Source: Marinospirillum insulare DSM 21763
GTDB taxonomy: Bacteria > Pseudomonadota > Gammaproteobacteria > Pseudomonadales > Halomonadaceae
Direction of reading: 5' to 3'
DNA: 64,000 bases
Assembly (NCBI RefSeq): GCF_000686905.1
Contig: NZ_JMLW01000004.1
Span: forward strand, 62,001-126,000
This document shows, piece after piece, positions 1 through 9,541 of the stretch. Position 1 is the stretch's first letter; every line of letters begins with the position of its first letter. A model generated the notes under the pieces. That model searched no databases. It was not told where the DNA came from and saw nothing but the letters and a program-made list of their open reading frames with translations. Position numbers and translations under genes: made by a program.

Positions 1-1
1 T

Positions 2-631
2 ATGGTCGCTAAAATGGGTGCCGAGCTTATTTGGGAAAGCTTAAAAGAGCTAGTAGACACTGCCCTACCCGCAGAAGAAACAGACAGAATTTATAGTGCC
101 GCTAGAAGTATTCCGGGTGTAAGAGATGTTCACCACTTGCGTACTCGTACTATGGGAAGCCGTACTTTGCTAGATATTCACCTACAAGTTGCTCCCTACT
201 TAAGTGTTTCTGAAGGCCATGAAATTGGTGTTTGGGTAGCTAGAAAGCTACGCGATGACTTTGAGCACATTTCTGATGTTACCTTTCATATAGACCCAGA
301 AGATGACGAAGAAACTGATAACCCAGATCCAGCCAATATGCTGCCTTTACGCCCTAATATTATGGCGCAGTTGCATAGCTGCTGGCAGGGTGACGAAGAC
401 TATGAACGACCCCACCACACTACCTTGCACTACCTAGACCTCAGCATAGATGTTGATCTGTTTTATCCAGCCGATCAAATAGAAACCTCACAAATTAGTG
501 ATTTTGAAACACGCTTAAAAACCAAGGCAGAGCACCTACCTTGGTTGCGTGATGTAAAAGTGTGGGTGGGCTATATCACCCCTAGAGAAACCGCTAAAAA
601 GCAAAAAATTTACTGTGTTAAAGAAATATAG
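2..631 (+). CDS. Cation diffusion facilitator (CDF) exporter, C-terminal part
   Basis: This is the cytoplasmic tail of a CDF-family divalent metal exporter. The frame is open at the window edge, so the membrane half lies upstream and the first ATG here is probably internal. Residues about 20-97 form the usual ZT-dimer domain (helix, strand with VRDVHHL, strand LLDIHLQV, helix, strand ISDVTFHID). The further ~110 residues are unusual: residues about 145-195 (LDLSIDVDLFY, then a helix, then LRDVKVWVGY) repeat the same strand-helix-strand pattern, which suggests a second copy of the domain. The family is clear. The metal (Fe, Zn, Cd, Co) cannot be told without the membrane part. gloA follows 9 bases later. 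Confidence 0.85.
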   Translation: MVAKMGAELIWESLKELVDTALPAEETDRIYSAARSIPGVRDVHHLRTRTMGSRTLLDIHLQVAPYLSVSEGHEIGVWVARKLRDDFEHISDVTFHIDPEDDEETDNPDPANMLPLRPNIMAQLHSCWQGDEDYERPHHTTLHYLDLSIDVDLFYPADQIETSQISDFETRLKTKAEHLPWLRDVKVWVGYITPRETAKKQKIYCVKEI

Positions 632-640
632 GTTATAACC

Positions 641-1048
641 ATGAGAATACTACACACCATGCTTCGTGTTAGTGACTTAGATAAGTCTCTACATTTTTAT
701 ACTCAAGTGATGGGTATGCAATTATTGCGTACTAGCAAAAATGAAGACTACCGTTACACCTTAGCTTTTGTTGGCTATGGTAATGAAGCTGACACTGCTG
801 TGATTGAACTCACTTATAACTGGGATACAGACCAATACGATTTAGGCACTGGTTATGGGCATATCGCCATAGAAGTAGAAGATGTATATAGCAGCTGTGA
901 CAAACTGCGAGCGGCTGGTGCAAAAATTACCCGTGAACCTGGGCCTGTACTTGGTGGCAGCACTGAAATAGCTTTTGTTGAAGACCCAGATGGCTACAAA
1001 ATAGAATTAATTGCCAGCAAGGGTGCTGGTCAAGGCTTAGAAGGTTAA
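641..1048 (+). CDS. gloA: Lactoylglutathione lyase (glyoxalase I)
   Basis: The enzyme isomerises the hemithioacetal of methylglyoxal and glutathione to S-lactoylglutathione in the cytosol, the first step of methylglyoxal detoxification. At 135 residues it matches the short, Ni-type bacterial enzyme. The opening [16 protein letters not shown] and the motif VIELTYNW are characteristic. The four expected metal ligands are in place: His5, Glu56, His74 and Glu122. It starts 9 bases after the CDF gene, probably on the same transcript, and is followed by a strong terminator. Confidence 0.97.
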   Translation: MRILHTMLRVSDLDKSLHFYTQVMGMQLLRTSKNEDYRYTLAFVGYGNEADTAVIELTYNWDTDQYDLGTGYGHIAIEVEDVYSSCDKLRAAGAKITREPGPVLGGSTEIAFVEDPDGYKIELIASKGAGQGLEG

Positions 1049-1059
1049 CTGATGACTGT

Positions 1060-1098
1060 AATAACCCCCAGAAGCTAGCTTTTGGGGGTTATTTTTTT
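1060..1098 (+). terminator. Rho-independent terminator of gloA
   Basis: An 11-bp perfect stem pairs 1060-1070 with 1083-1093 (core CCCCC/GGGGG). The loop contains a self-complementary AAGCTAGCTT. A run of seven T follows at 1092-1098. It lies 11 bases past the gloA stop. No comparable T-run faces the leftward chemotaxis gene. Confidence 0.9.
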
Positions 1099-1120
1099 AG
1101 GTGTTTAAGACCAGCAAAGT

Positions 1121-3076
1121 TTAAATAGAGCGGGCAATCTTTTCCATTTCTTGCCCTGCTTTTGCTACTGAAGCACTCTGCTGGGTAATTTCAGACGTTT
1201 CATTTTGCAAAACAGCAACAGCTTCTGCTAGATGAATTATATTGCTATTCACTTCTTCCATAGTAGTCTGCTGCTGAACAGTTGTGCTTGCTATTTGCAA
1301 ATTCATCTGCTCTAACTGGCTAACAGCCTGTTGAATGTCTGTCAGTGCCTGCTCTGCTTCTTTTGAATACTCTACAGTTTCTGTGGCTTGTTTAGCACCA
1401 GCATCCATAGTGCTAATTGCTTGTACAATTAAGCCTCTTAGGTTCTGAATAACATCTTGTGTACGTTCAGTCGATTCTCTAGTTTGCTCTGCTAGGGTAC
1501 GCACTTCATCGGCTACCACAGCAAAACCTCGACCATGCTCACCCGCACGCGCAGCTTCTATTGCCGCATTAAGGGCTAGTAAGTTGGTTTGCTCAGCAAT
1601 GCTAGTAATGCTATCAAGCACTTCACCTATTTGCTCACTAGAGTGGTGCAACTCTTGTAACTCTTTAGCAGCATCACTAATACGGTCAGACAAGGCACTA
1701 ATTTGCTTCTGGTTATGAACCAAAGCTTCATGCCCTCTATTAGCCTGCTCTTTAACCCGAACACTATCATCTGAGGCAAGTTTTGCATGTTGAGCAACCT
1801 CCTCAAACGTTTGCGTCAGCTCACTGGCTGCTGAAGCCACTTGATCCATTTCTTGTGACTGCTTACTTACTTGCTGACTCAGTGTTGAACCAGTGTTTTC
1901 TAGTTGGTTGGAAGCCTGAGTAAGCCCTTCTGCCACCTGAACAATGCTAGAGACTGAACCTCCTAACTTTTCCATAAAAAAGTTAAAGTTATTAGTGACT
2001 GCACGTATTTCTTTTGGTCCTGTCGCAATAAGACGAGCATTAATACCCTTATCGTCACTCACAAGGTTTTGCATTGCTTCTGCCAGCTTAGTTATAGGTT
2101 TGGCCTGCGACAAACTAGAAAGCACAATTAACACAACAACCAGCCCTAAGCCAAACAACATAACCAAAACCAGTGTAATTGAAAGGCGATTAGCACTGGC
2201 ATAAAGTTCAGTTGAAGGAACAGAAACACCAAACGTCCAGCCAGGAGTGTTGGCGATTTGTGTAAAGATCATGGTGACTGACTCACCTTGAATATTAAGA
2301 ATGTCACCCGTACCACTTTCGCCTGCAATCATACGCTTGCCATGGAAATCTAAACCAGTAAACCCACTTTTATCGGCGTCAGTTACATTGATAGTCATAC
2401 GAGCTTTTTCTGAAGGGTGAGCAACTAATAGTCCTGTACCATCGGCTATCCATGCATAACTACGGTCAGTTAACTTAGTTTTATCGGTGATTTCACTTAA
2501 CATTTCTAAGGTTACAGTTATTGCTAAGGCACCCACAATATTGCCTTGTGGATCTTTCACTACTTTTGCAATAACAGAAATAGGCTGCTGAGTAGCAGTA
2601 GAAATAACAGGATTGGTTAAAACTTCAGCTACACGGCCACTAAGTAGGTCTTTAACATACTGGCGCTTACTAAGGTTGGCTTGCCCCATTTTTCCATCTC
2701 TGGTTACAAAGGTAGCCTCGAAGTTAGTATCAACAAAGAAAAGCATTTCTGCTAATTTCAACTCGGGTATATTGCCCTTAAACCAAGCAGGTAAATCCTT
2801 TTCTCTAGTAGCTGAAGCAAGTAACGGTGCTGTTGCAAGTACCGCTACTTCTTCTTGTAAACCATTGAGAATTGCCGCTACCTCTGCAGCATGACCTTGC
2901 ACAACCTGCTCACCCGATTCGAGCATAATATGTGAAGTCTCTGACTTTATTTCATTATAAATCCAAACAGTTAAACCACCCATCAACACAATAATGGGCA
3001 GCATAACAGTCACAAGCATCTGGGTTAGCAGTGGTGTTCCAGATGTAGAAGCTACAGGGGTGCTTGGGTTGGGCAT
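1121..3076 (-). CDS. Methyl-accepting chemotaxis protein
   Basis: An inner-membrane chemoreceptor that passes periplasmic ligand binding to CheA/CheW. The 651 residues hold a first membrane segment (about 19-40), a periplasmic region of about 255 residues resembling a double-Cache sensor, a second membrane segment (about 298-320), a HAMP linker, and a cytoplasmic coiled-coil signalling domain. The hairpin tip is textbook ([19 protein letters not shown], then [17 protein letters not shown]). The ligand cannot be predicted. AGGAGA stands 8 bases before the ATG. It is a single gene with no che genes nearby, as is common for receptors. No clear sigma-28 promoter was found upstream. Confidence 0.95.
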   Translation of the reverse strand: MPNPSTPVASTSGTPLLTQMLVTVMLPIIVLMGGLTVWIYNEIKSETSHIMLESGEQVVQGHAAEVAAILNGLQEEVAVLATAPLLASATREKDLPAWFKGNIPELKLAEMLFFVDTNFEATFVTRDGKMGQANLSKRQYVKDLLSGRVAEVLTNPVISTATQQPISVIAKVVKDPQGNIVGALAITVTLEMLSEITDKTKLTDRSYAWIADGTGLLVAHPSEKARMTINVTDADKSGFTGLDFHGKRMIAGESGTGDILNIQGESVTMIFTQIANTPGWTFGVSVPSTELYASANRLSITLVLVMLFGLGLVVVLIVLSSLSQAKPITKLAEAMQNLVSDDKGINARLIATGPKEIRAVTNNFNFFMEKLGGSVSSIVQVAEGLTQASNQLENTGSTLSQQVSKQSQEMDQVASAASELTQTFEEVAQHAKLASDDSVRVKEQANRGHEALVHNQKQISALSDRISDAAKELQELHHSSEQIGEVLDSITSIAEQTNLLALNAAIEAARAGEHGRGFAVVADEVRTLAEQTRESTERTQDVIQNLRGLIVQAISTMDAGAKQATETVEYSKEAEQALTDIQQAVSQLEQMNLQIASTTVQQQTTMEEVNSNIIHLAEAVAVLQNETSEITQQSASVAKAGQEMEKIARSI

Positions 3077-3210
3077 ATCTAACTTTCTCCTTGTTTTACA
3101 GCTAAGTGTTGTTTTTTTAATTTCTGTTTAGATAACTAATTGTTACATTTTATGCAAAGGACATACATAAGTCGACTTGAATCCACAACAAATATTAGCC
3201 TAAAAAGCAC

Positions 3211-3242
3211 AAAAGGCCAGACTCTTTAAAGCCTAGCCTTTT
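3211..3242 (-). terminator. Probable terminator downstream of lipA
   Basis: 3211-3220 pairs with 3233-3242 over 10 bp with one G-T wobble (AAAAGGC/GCCTTTT core). Read leftward, the hairpin is followed by GTGCTTTTT. It lies about 40 bases past the lipA stop and would separate the lip/dac operon from the chemotaxis gene. Confidence 0.6.
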
Positions 3243-3279
3243 ATTTATTAGTAAAACTTACTCTTTTTTCTTGGGTAAG

Positions 3280-4245
3280 CTAGCTAACTTTTTCACCACC
3301 CGCTTGTTTGTCAGCATGGTAAGAGGAGCGTACTAAGGGGCCGGAAGCAACGTGTTTAAAGCCCATTTTATAAGCTTCTTCACCTAACCAGTCAAACTCT
3401 TCTGGCGTTACCCAGCGGTCTATCGCTAGGTGATTTTTAGAAGGCTGCATGTATTGGCCTAGGGTTAGCATATCAACATCGTGGGCGCGTAGATCACGCA
3501 TTACTTCTAAAATTTCTTCATTGGTTTCGCCTATACCTAGCATTAAGCCAGACTTGGTTCTTACCTCTGGGCAACGTTCTTTATAACGTTTAAGCAGGGT
3601 TAGTGACCACTGGTAATCGGCACCTGGGCGCACTTTACGGTAAAGGCTAGAAACGGTTTCTAGGTTGTGATTAAACACATCTGGTGGTGATGCCTCTAAA
3701 ATATCGAGTGCAATATCCATACGACCACGAAAGTCAGGCACTAGCACTTCAATTTCTAGCTCGGGTCTTCGCACACGCAGCTCGCTAATACACTGAGCAA
3801 AATGATCTGCACCACCATCACGCAAATCATCTCGGTCGACAGACGTAATCACCACATACTTTAAATCCATTTCAGCAATAGCAGCTGCCATTTCTCTGGG
3901 TTCATCTGGGTTTAATGGGTTAGGGCGACCTGTAGCCACATCACAGAAAGGACAACGGCGGGTGCAAATATCACCCATAATCATAAAGGTTGCCGTTCCA
4001 CCATGGAAACACTCACCCAGGTTAGGGCAAGAGGCTTCTTCACAAACAGTGTTTAAATTATGTTTACGTAGGGTTTCTTTAATACGCGCCACTTCAGGTG
4101 AAATGTGCATTCTCACTCTCAGCCAGTCTGGCTTAGTGGGCAGCGTTTCAGTTGGAATAACTTTTATGGGTATACGGTCAGTTTTATCAGCGCCCCGTAG
4201 CTTTTCACCTTGGATAACTTTCTTTTTCTGAGTGCTCGCGGTCAT
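3280..4245 (-). CDS. lipA: Lipoyl synthase
   Basis: A radical-SAM enzyme that inserts two sulfurs into protein-bound octanoyl groups to make lipoyl cofactor for pyruvate and 2-oxoglutarate dehydrogenases and the glycine cleavage system. Both iron-sulfur clusters are visible: the auxiliary cluster cysteines Cys68, Cys73 and Cys79 ([12 protein letters not shown]) and the radical-SAM cluster Cys94, Cys98 and Cys101 (CTRRCPFC). The late RSSYHA motif is also present. The 321-residue length is normal. Its ATG overlaps the lipB stop (ATGA), so the two steps of lipoylation are translationally coupled. Confidence 0.98.
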   Translation of the reverse strand: MTASTQKKKVIQGEKLRGADKTDRIPIKVIPTETLPTKPDWLRVRMHISPEVARIKETLRKHNLNTVCEEASCPNLGECFHGGTATFMIMGDICTRRCPFCDVATGRPNPLNPDEPREMAAAIAEMDLKYVVITSVDRDDLRDGGADHFAQCISELRVRRPELEIEVLVPDFRGRMDIALDILEASPPDVFNHNLETVSSLYRKVRPGADYQWSLTLLKRYKERCPEVRTKSGLMLGIGETNEEILEVMRDLRAHDVDMLTLGQYMQPSKNHLAIDRWVTPEEFDWLGEEAYKMGFKHVASGPLVRSSYHADKQAGGEKVS

Positions 4246-4901
4246 ACCGACTCCTGCCCATGTAAATAAGTAATGTTTGTGTGGCCTAAACGGCGAATAA
4301 GGATTGCTAAAAGGGCATCTTGTGCCTGTTGAAAACTGCTAGTGGGTACTAAGTCAATTAAACGTGCTACTGGCATTCCTGCATAACCGCAGGGATTAAT
4401 GCGCTGAAAAGGACTTAAATCACAGCTCACATTAAAACTTAACCCGTGAAAGCTGCAGCCGCGGCGTATTTTTAAACCCAAGGCAGCAATTTTTGCACCA
4501 GCAGCTGAGCCTTCTTTTAAATACACGCCAGGTGCATCAGGTCTGGCTTCTGCTGAAACACCTAAACTAGCAAGGTACTCAATAAGACTGTCTTCAATTA
4601 GGTTAACTAAATGACGTACACCATAATTAATACGACGTACATCTAACAGCAGATAAATAACTAACTGACCAGGGCCATGCCAAGTAACTTGACCACCCCG
4701 ATCAACTTTAACTACAGGTATATCACCTGGGTTCAGTAGGTGTTCTGCTTTGCCTGCCTGACCTTGAGTAAACACTGAGTCGTGTTGCACTACCCAGAGT
4801 TCATCAGTGGTTGCTTCATCACGAGTGGCAGTAAAGTCTTGCATAGCCTGCCAAACAGGTAGGTAAGGCTGTTGACCTAACAACCTAATGTTTAATGGCA
4901 T
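4242..4901 (-). CDS. lipB: Octanoyl-[acyl-carrier-protein]:protein N-octanoyltransferase
   Basis: Transfers octanoate from acyl carrier protein to lipoyl domains, giving the substrate of LipA. The motifs [18 protein letters not shown] and [19 protein letters not shown] include the conserved lysine of the catalytic Cys/Lys pair, and the cysteine is in NPCGYAGM. An in-frame ATG 13 codons upstream exists, but I chose the ATG at 4901: it starts the family-typical [12 protein letters not shown] and overlaps the ybeD stop as TAATG. The product is 219 residues, of normal size. Confidence 0.95.
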   Translation of the reverse strand: MPLNIRLLGQQPYLPVWQAMQDFTATRDEATTDELWVVQHDSVFTQGQAGKAEHLLNPGDIPVVKVDRGGQVTWHGPGQLVIYLLLDVRRINYGVRHLVNLIEDSLIEYLASLGVSAEARPDAPGVYLKEGSAAGAKIAALGLKIRRGCSFHGLSFNVSCDLSPFQRINPCGYAGMPVARLIDLVPTSSFQQAQDALLAILIRRLGHTNITYLHGQESV

Positions 4902-5188
4902 TAAAGAACCATCTGTACTCGACCCGTGTCTTTCAAACACTGGTGCAACTTAAATAAGTGGTCTTCACTTTCTGCCTGAATGGTTACCCGAATGGATTGA
5001 TAGCGACCTGTTCGGCTATCAACCACACTAACAGTTTCTTGCTTAAAGCTAGTTTCAGATTCAGCTAAAACATCTAGAATGCATGCTTTAAAATCTGGTG
5101 CAGCTGTACCCATTACTTTAATGGGGTAATCACAAGGAAACTCAATTTTTGGCGGGTTATCTAAGGGACAAACGCTAGGGTTTTGCAT
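4901..5188 (-). CDS. ybeD: DUF493 / YbeD-family protein
   Basis: A 95-residue member of the YbeD (DUF493) family, a small ACT-like alpha/beta fold protein of uncertain, probably regulatory, role. The signature [17 protein letters not shown] and the ending RVQMVL match the family. It sits between dacA and lipB exactly as in enterobacteria. The stop codon overlaps the lipB start, so the three genes are read together. Family membership is secure; the function is not established. Confidence 0.93.
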   Translation of the reverse strand: MQNPSVCPLDNPPKIEFPCDYPIKVMGTAAPDFKACILDVLAESETSFKQETVSVVDSRTGRYQSIRVTIQAESEDHLFKLHQCLKDTGRVQMVL

Positions 5189-5227
5189 GGCATCACCATA
5201 ATTCTGACTAGTTTAATCAAGTATAAC

Positions 5228-5259
5228 GCTTCTTAAGCTGTTAGTGCAGCCTAAGAAGC
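5228..5259 (-). other. Long intergenic hairpin between dacA and ybeD
   Basis: GCTTCTTA (5228-5235) pairs perfectly with TAAGAAGC (5252-5259), and GCTG (5237-5240) pairs with CAGC (5247-5250) inside. It begins 8 bases past the dacA stop. Read leftward there is no T-run after it, so it may act in RNA stability or processing rather than as a full terminator. This is an inference from the sequence alone. Confidence 0.55.
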
Positions 5260-5266
5260 TTAGAGG

Positions 5267-6445
5267 TTAACTAAAAAGGTTAATAAAAAACATCACTAGG
5301 CTATGCCAAAGGCTTTTAAAGAAGCCTGCTTTGTCGATATTGTCTAAGGCTACCAGTGGTTTTTGGGTGATAATATCATCACCTAAGCGTACCACTAACC
5401 TACCTAGCTGATCACCCGCACGAATAGGTGCTTGGATATTTGGGTTAATCTGCATATCCGCATTCAGCTTATCAACATGGCCGCGAGGTAGCGTTGCATA
5501 AAGGTCTTCGGTGACACCTAGCTGCAAGGTATCCTCTACACCCTTCCAGAGTTTGACTTTATTTAACACTTGGTATTGTTCATATAAACGCGTGGTTTCA
5601 AAGTACCTAAAACCATAAGTTAAAAGTTTCTGGCTTTCTTGCGCTCGCCCTTCTTCACTGCGTGCTCCCATAACCACGGAAATCAAGCGCATTCCCTTAT
5701 CTTCTGCTGAAGCAGCTAAACAGTAGCCTGCTGCATCTGTATGGCCTGTTTTTAAACCATCCACTGTTTCATCACGCCACAAAAGACGATTACGGTTAGA
5801 CTGGGTAATGTTGTTGTAAGTGAACTCTTTTTCCGAGTAGATTGCATAGTGGTCAGGGTAGTCTTGAATTTTAACCTGTGACAAAAGTGCTAAATCTCTA
5901 GCACTTGAGTAGTGATCGTCTTCTGGCAAACCAGTTGAATTTCTAAATTGGGTGTTTTTCATGCCTAGTGCACGGGCATGCTGGTTCATCATATCTGCAA
6001 AGCTTTCTTCACTGCCTGCTAGGTGTTCAGCCACGGCAACCGAAGCATCATTACCTGATTGAATAATAACGCCTCTCAATAGGTCACTTATAGAAACATA
6101 GGTTCCTTCTCTAATAAACATACGCGAGCCAGGCATGCGCCAAGCTTTAATGCTTACTCTTACCTTGTCTTCTAAGCTGACATTGCCTTGTTTAAGCTCA
6201 TATTCAAGCAGATAACTAGTCATCATTTTAGTTAAGCTAGCAGGTGGAATGCGCTTATCTGCATTGTGTTCGGTAATAACCTTGCCACTATTGGCATCAA
6301 TTAATATCCAGGCAGTAGCTGATAACTGTGGGGCTGCAGGAATCATGGGTTGAGCTTGAACTAGCGTACTAGCCAGTAGAGCAACAATTAAAACGCCACC
6401 ACTAAAAAAACTCATCACCAATCTTTTAAAGCTTAAAACAAACAT
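5267..6445 (-). CDS. dacA: D-alanyl-D-alanine carboxypeptidase (PBP5/6 type)
   Basis: A periplasmic penicillin-binding protein that removes the terminal D-Ala of peptidoglycan pentapeptides. It has a signal sequence (about 1-31), the catalytic SxxK at Ser70-Lys73, SxN at Ser130-Gly-Asn132 and KTG at Lys232. A beta-sandwich C-terminal domain follows. The final amphipathic stretch FFKSLWHSLVMFFINLF is the usual membrane anchor. The length of 392 residues is typical. An alternative ATG lies at residue 11. The neighbours RlpA, MltB, RodA and PBP2 fit a role in side-wall growth. Confidence 0.97.
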   Translation of the reverse strand: MFVLSFKRLVMSFFSGGVLIVALLASTLVQAQPMIPAAPQLSATAWILIDANSGKVITEHNADKRIPPASLTKMMTSYLLEYELKQGNVSLEDKVRVSIKAWRMPGSRMFIREGTYVSISDLLRGVIIQSGNDASVAVAEHLAGSEESFADMMNQHARALGMKNTQFRNSTGLPEDDHYSSARDLALLSQVKIQDYPDHYAIYSEKEFTYNNITQSNRNRLLWRDETVDGLKTGHTDAAGYCLAASAEDKGMRLISVVMGARSEEGRAQESQKLLTYGFRYFETTRLYEQYQVLNKVKLWKGVEDTLQLGVTEDLYATLPRGHVDKLNADMQINPNIQAPIRAGDQLGRLVVRLGDDIITQKPLVALDNIDKAGFFKSLWHSLVMFFINLFS

Positions 6446-6493
6446 TTGATGGTCAAACCTCTTTTAAAAAAATCATAATCACTAACTTTTAAC

Positions 6494-7390
6494 TTAATAG
6501 CGCACCATTAAGGGACGGCCTAAATCGGTTGCTTCTAATTGCTGGATTGCAGTTTGCACTGAGTTACCTTGTAAGGGTCCTACCTGAACTCGGTAGAGGG
6601 TAGGCGCACCCTGAGACAACACTCTTACTGGAGCCTGAGTAAGCTTACGAACTCGATGCTCTAGACGCTTGGCTGCTTGAGCATCACCTAAGGCGGCGAC
6701 CTGTAAAAAAACACTGTTTTGTGAAGCATTAGAAGCCACTAGTCGATTGCTCTGGGCTTTTTTTGCTTGCCACTGCACTGGATCTATGGCTTCTACTTTA
6801 ACTCTAGCGGTACCCGTTTTAATCATATCTAGGCGATAGGCTGCAGCATAAGATAAGTCAATAATACGGTTACCAACAAAAGGGCCACGATCATTAACCC
6901 TCACGATTACTTGGCGATTATTATCTAAGTTGGTTACTTTTACATAGGTCGGCAAAGGCAGACGTGTATGGGCTGCACTCATGGTGTACATATCATAAAC
7001 TTCACCATTAGAAGTTAAGTGACCATGAAATTTTTTACCATACCAAGATGCAGTACCCGTTTGTGTAAAGCCTCGGCTAGAATTTAATACTCGGTAAGAC
7101 TGACCAAAAACCACATAATTAGAGGCATTACCTCCTCTACTTTTAGGTTCTACTTTAGGTATAGCGTCTGGAACACGCGAAACATCAGGTGGATTAGAGG
7201 GCAAGCTATCGATACGTTGCGTATAGCGACCTTTACCTGAGCTAACAATTCTATCTTCTAAAGTGTAGACACCTTGCCCTTTATTATAGGCACCATAAAC
7301 CCCGCCACCTTTACCTACCGAACAAGCGGTTAAAAAGAAAAGAGTGGGTAGCAAACAAAGTAAATATAAGTTAATTCTTAACGCTTGCAT
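6494..7390 (-). CDS. rlpA: Septal ring lytic transglycosylase / RlpA lipoprotein
   Basis: An outer-membrane lipoprotein that acts on or binds denuded glycan strands. The lipobox LTAC puts the lipidated cysteine at residue 23. A double-psi beta-barrel domain occupies about residues 105-205 (GTASWYGKKFHGHLTSNGE, later VRVNDRGPF and IIDLSYAAA). A SPOR peptidoglycan-binding domain fills the last 70 residues (VFLQVAALGDAQAAKRL, YRVQVGPL). The ATG lies 3 bases after the mltB stop. RlpA of some species (Pseudomonas) is a lytic transglycosylase; whether this one is catalytic is not visible. Confidence 0.95.
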   Translation of the reverse strand: MQALRINLYLLCLLPTLFFLTACSVGKGGGVYGAYNKGQGVYTLEDRIVSSGKGRYTQRIDSLPSNPPDVSRVPDAIPKVEPKSRGGNASNYVVFGQSYRVLNSSRGFTQTGTASWYGKKFHGHLTSNGEVYDMYTMSAAHTRLPLPTYVKVTNLDNNRQVIVRVNDRGPFVGNRIIDLSYAAAYRLDMIKTGTARVKVEAIDPVQWQAKKAQSNRLVASNASQNSVFLQVAALGDAQAAKRLEHRVRKLTQAPVRVLSQGAPTLYRVQVGPLQGNSVQTAIQQLEATDLGRPLMVRY

Positions 7391-7393
7391 GAG

Positions 7394-8377
7394 TTAGTTT
7401 CGTAAAGCCTCGGCTAGTTCATAAACGGCTAATGCATACATTCGACTATGATTGTAGCGGGTGATCGTATAAAAGTTCTGCCTTCCCAAAAAGTAAACCT
7501 CGCCCTCTTCTAGTGCAAAAGCCATAGGAATAACTTCCAAATCATCTTTGAGCTTTTGATTAGCAGGGATGATTCCTGCCGATTTAGCCTCACCCAAAGT
7601 GACGCGATTAAAACGGTTCAATCTAAGTTCGGGTAGCTTTTTATCTGATTTGAGTGTTTTAACTGGCTCTACTACTGGCTGATCTTTTTGCCAGCCATGC
7701 GCCACAAAGTAATTAGCAACCGAGCCTATGGCATCCACTGGGTTAGTCCAAATATCGGCAAAACCATCGCCATCATAATCGACAGCAAAGTCACGGTAGC
7801 TAGTAGGTATAAATTGCGGGTAGCCCATAGCACCAGCGTAAGAGCCCATAGGTAAAAGTGGGTTTAAACCTTCTTTATTAGTTAAGTTTAAAAACTCAAC
7901 CAACTGGCCTCGGAAAAACTTAGCCCTAGGTGGATAATCAAAAGAAAGGGTAGCTAAGGCATCGATAACTCTATGGCGACCTTTGTTACCACCATAATAG
8001 GTTTCCACACCTATAATGGAGGTAATCACTTCTGCTGGCACACCGTATTCCTGCTCTGCACGCTTTAAAGCAGCTGCATAGTCAGTCATAAATTTGTGAC
8101 CTCCAGCTATACGCTTAGGGGTAATAAATATTTTTCTGTACTCGTGCCAACCTAAAACCCTTTCTGCAGGCTTAGCAATTAAATCCAGTATATCTTGACG
8201 TTTATTGACCTCTTTAAAGACTGCTTTTAAATGAGCTCTGTCCATTTGATGCTCATTTACCATTTCTTCTATAAACTCAGAAACATCTTGGCGTTGTGCA
8301 GGATTATAATCACCAGCATGTAAGTGACTGACTAGTAAGAAACTCAACAACGTACAACCTAAAAGACGCAAAAACAT
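7394..8377 (-). CDS. mltB: Membrane-bound lytic murein transglycosylase B
   Basis: A GH103-type lytic transglycosylase that cleaves glycan strands with formation of 1,6-anhydro-muramic acid. A signal peptide covers about residues 1-21, without a clear lipobox, so the protein may be periplasmic rather than lipidated. The catalytic glutamate is Glu125 in IIGVETYYGGNKGRHRV. The conserved GAMGYPQFIPTSYRDFAVDYDGDG segment follows (given here in part). The length of 327 residues is typical. It lies between rodA and rlpA in the elongation cluster. Confidence 0.95.
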   Translation of the reverse strand: MFLRLLGCTLLSFLLVSHLHAGDYNPAQRQDVSEFIEEMVNEHQMDRAHLKAVFKEVNKRQDILDLIAKPAERVLGWHEYRKIFITPKRIAGGHKFMTDYAAALKRAEQEYGVPAEVITSIIGVETYYGGNKGRHRVIDALATLSFDYPPRAKFFRGQLVEFLNLTNKEGLNPLLPMGSYAGAMGYPQFIPTSYRDFAVDYDGDGFADIWTNPVDAIGSVANYFVAHGWQKDQPVVEPVKTLKSDKKLPELRLNRFNRVTLGEAKSAGIIPANQKLKDDLEVIPMAFALEEGEVYFLGRQNFYTITRYNHSRMYALAVYELAEALRN

Positions 8378-8401
8378 TTTCTACCCCTGAAAATTCTTAA
8401 C

Positions 8402-9541
8402 CTAACCAACAGCCATACTTTTATGAGTATGGATTGACATTAAAATTCCAAAACCAGCCATAATGGTGATACTTGATGTTCCGCCAAAGCTCACTAAGGG
8501 CAGTGGAACACCCACAACGGGTAACAACCCACTGACCATGCCTATATTAACAAAAACATACACAAAAAAGGTTAAAATAACAGCCGATGCCATAAGCCGG
8601 CTGAAGGTATCAGTCACTGATAAAGCTATTAACATTCCTCGCCAAATAATGAGCATGTAAAGCGTCAGCAGCAGAGTAACGCCAACTAAACCTGTTTCTT
8701 CTGCTAAGACTGCAATAATAAAGTCAGTATGCCTTTCTGGTAAAAATTCTAATCTAGATTGAGTACCTTCTAACCAGCCTTTACCATGTAACCCACCTGA
8801 GCCTATGGCCGTTTTTGATTGAATAATGTTCCAGCCTGTTCCTAAAGGGTCACTTTCAGGATTTAAAAAGGTTTTTACACGATTTTTTTGATAGTCATGC
8901 ATCACCATCCATAAAGCAGGAAGTGCCGCTAATGCCAAGGCAAAGAATGAAGCAATTAAGCGCCAGCTTAAGCCAGCTAAAAAAAGCACTACAAGGCCTG
9001 CCCCCGCAACCAAAATAGAAGTACCTAAATCAGGCTGTACAGCAATCAAAGCGATAGGAATAACCATTAAGGTCATTGCTATAAATAAATTTTTCCAACC
9101 TGGTGGTAAATGACACCTAGCTAAATATGCGGCCAACATCAGTGGCAAAGCCAACTTCATCAGCTCTGAAGGTTGTACCCTAAAAACACCCAAGGATATC
9201 CAGCGCTGCGCTCCTTTTGCATTAATACCTAGAAGAAGCACGGCCAAGAGCATCAGCAAAGTTAGCCCATAAATAATAGGCGCCCAACGTTGCATATAAC
9301 GGGGTGGAATTTGTGCAATCACCAGCATACCTAGCAAAGCCAAGCCAAAACGAGAAGCTTGCCCTAGTGTTGCATCTAAGCTACCGCCGGTTGCACTGTA
9401 GAGTACAAACAAGCCGCTTGCCATTAATGTAAGCAAACCCAGCAGTAGCCAACCATCAAGGTGTATTCTAGACAGAAGACCTTCTTTACGGCGCAAATCC
9501 CGATGCCCGCCAGGCAGACTCCATAAAAAATCACGGGGCAC
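8402..9541 (-). CDS. rodA: Peptidoglycan glycosyltransferase RodA
   Basis: A SEDS-family polytopic membrane enzyme that polymerises lipid II during cell elongation in partnership with PBP2. About ten hydrophobic helices are visible. Family motifs include QPDLGTS, the segment GTGWNIIQSKTAIGSGGL, and FLPERHTDFIIAVLAEETG. The C-terminus carries VSGLLPVVGVPLPLVSFGG. The start is GTG at 9541, supported by AGGAG about 8 bases upstream, and overlaps mrdA by 11 bases. The length of 379 residues is normal. Confidence 0.97.
   Translation of the reverse strand: MPRDFLWSLPGGHRDLRRKEGLLSRIHLDGWLLLGLLTLMASGLFVLYSATGGSLDATLGQASRFGLALLGMLVIAQIPPRYMQRWAPIIYGLTLLMLLAVLLLGINAKGAQRWISLGVFRVQPSELMKLALPLMLAAYLARCHLPPGWKNLFIAMTLMVIPIALIAVQPDLGTSILVAGAGLVVLFLAGLSWRLIASFFALALAALPALWMVMHDYQKNRVKTFLNPESDPLGTGWNIIQSKTAIGSGGLHGKGWLEGTQSRLEFLPERHTDFIIAVLAEETGLVGVTLLLTLYMLIIWRGMLIALSVTDTFSRLMASAVILTFFVYVFVNIGMVSGLLPVVGVPLPLVSFGGTSSITIMAGFGILMSIHTHKSMAVG

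Noticed and set aside
3169-3178. AAGTCGACTT palindrome upstream of the chemotaxis gene as an operator
   Set aside because: A single 10-bp palindrome is expected by chance and no promoter could be aligned to it.
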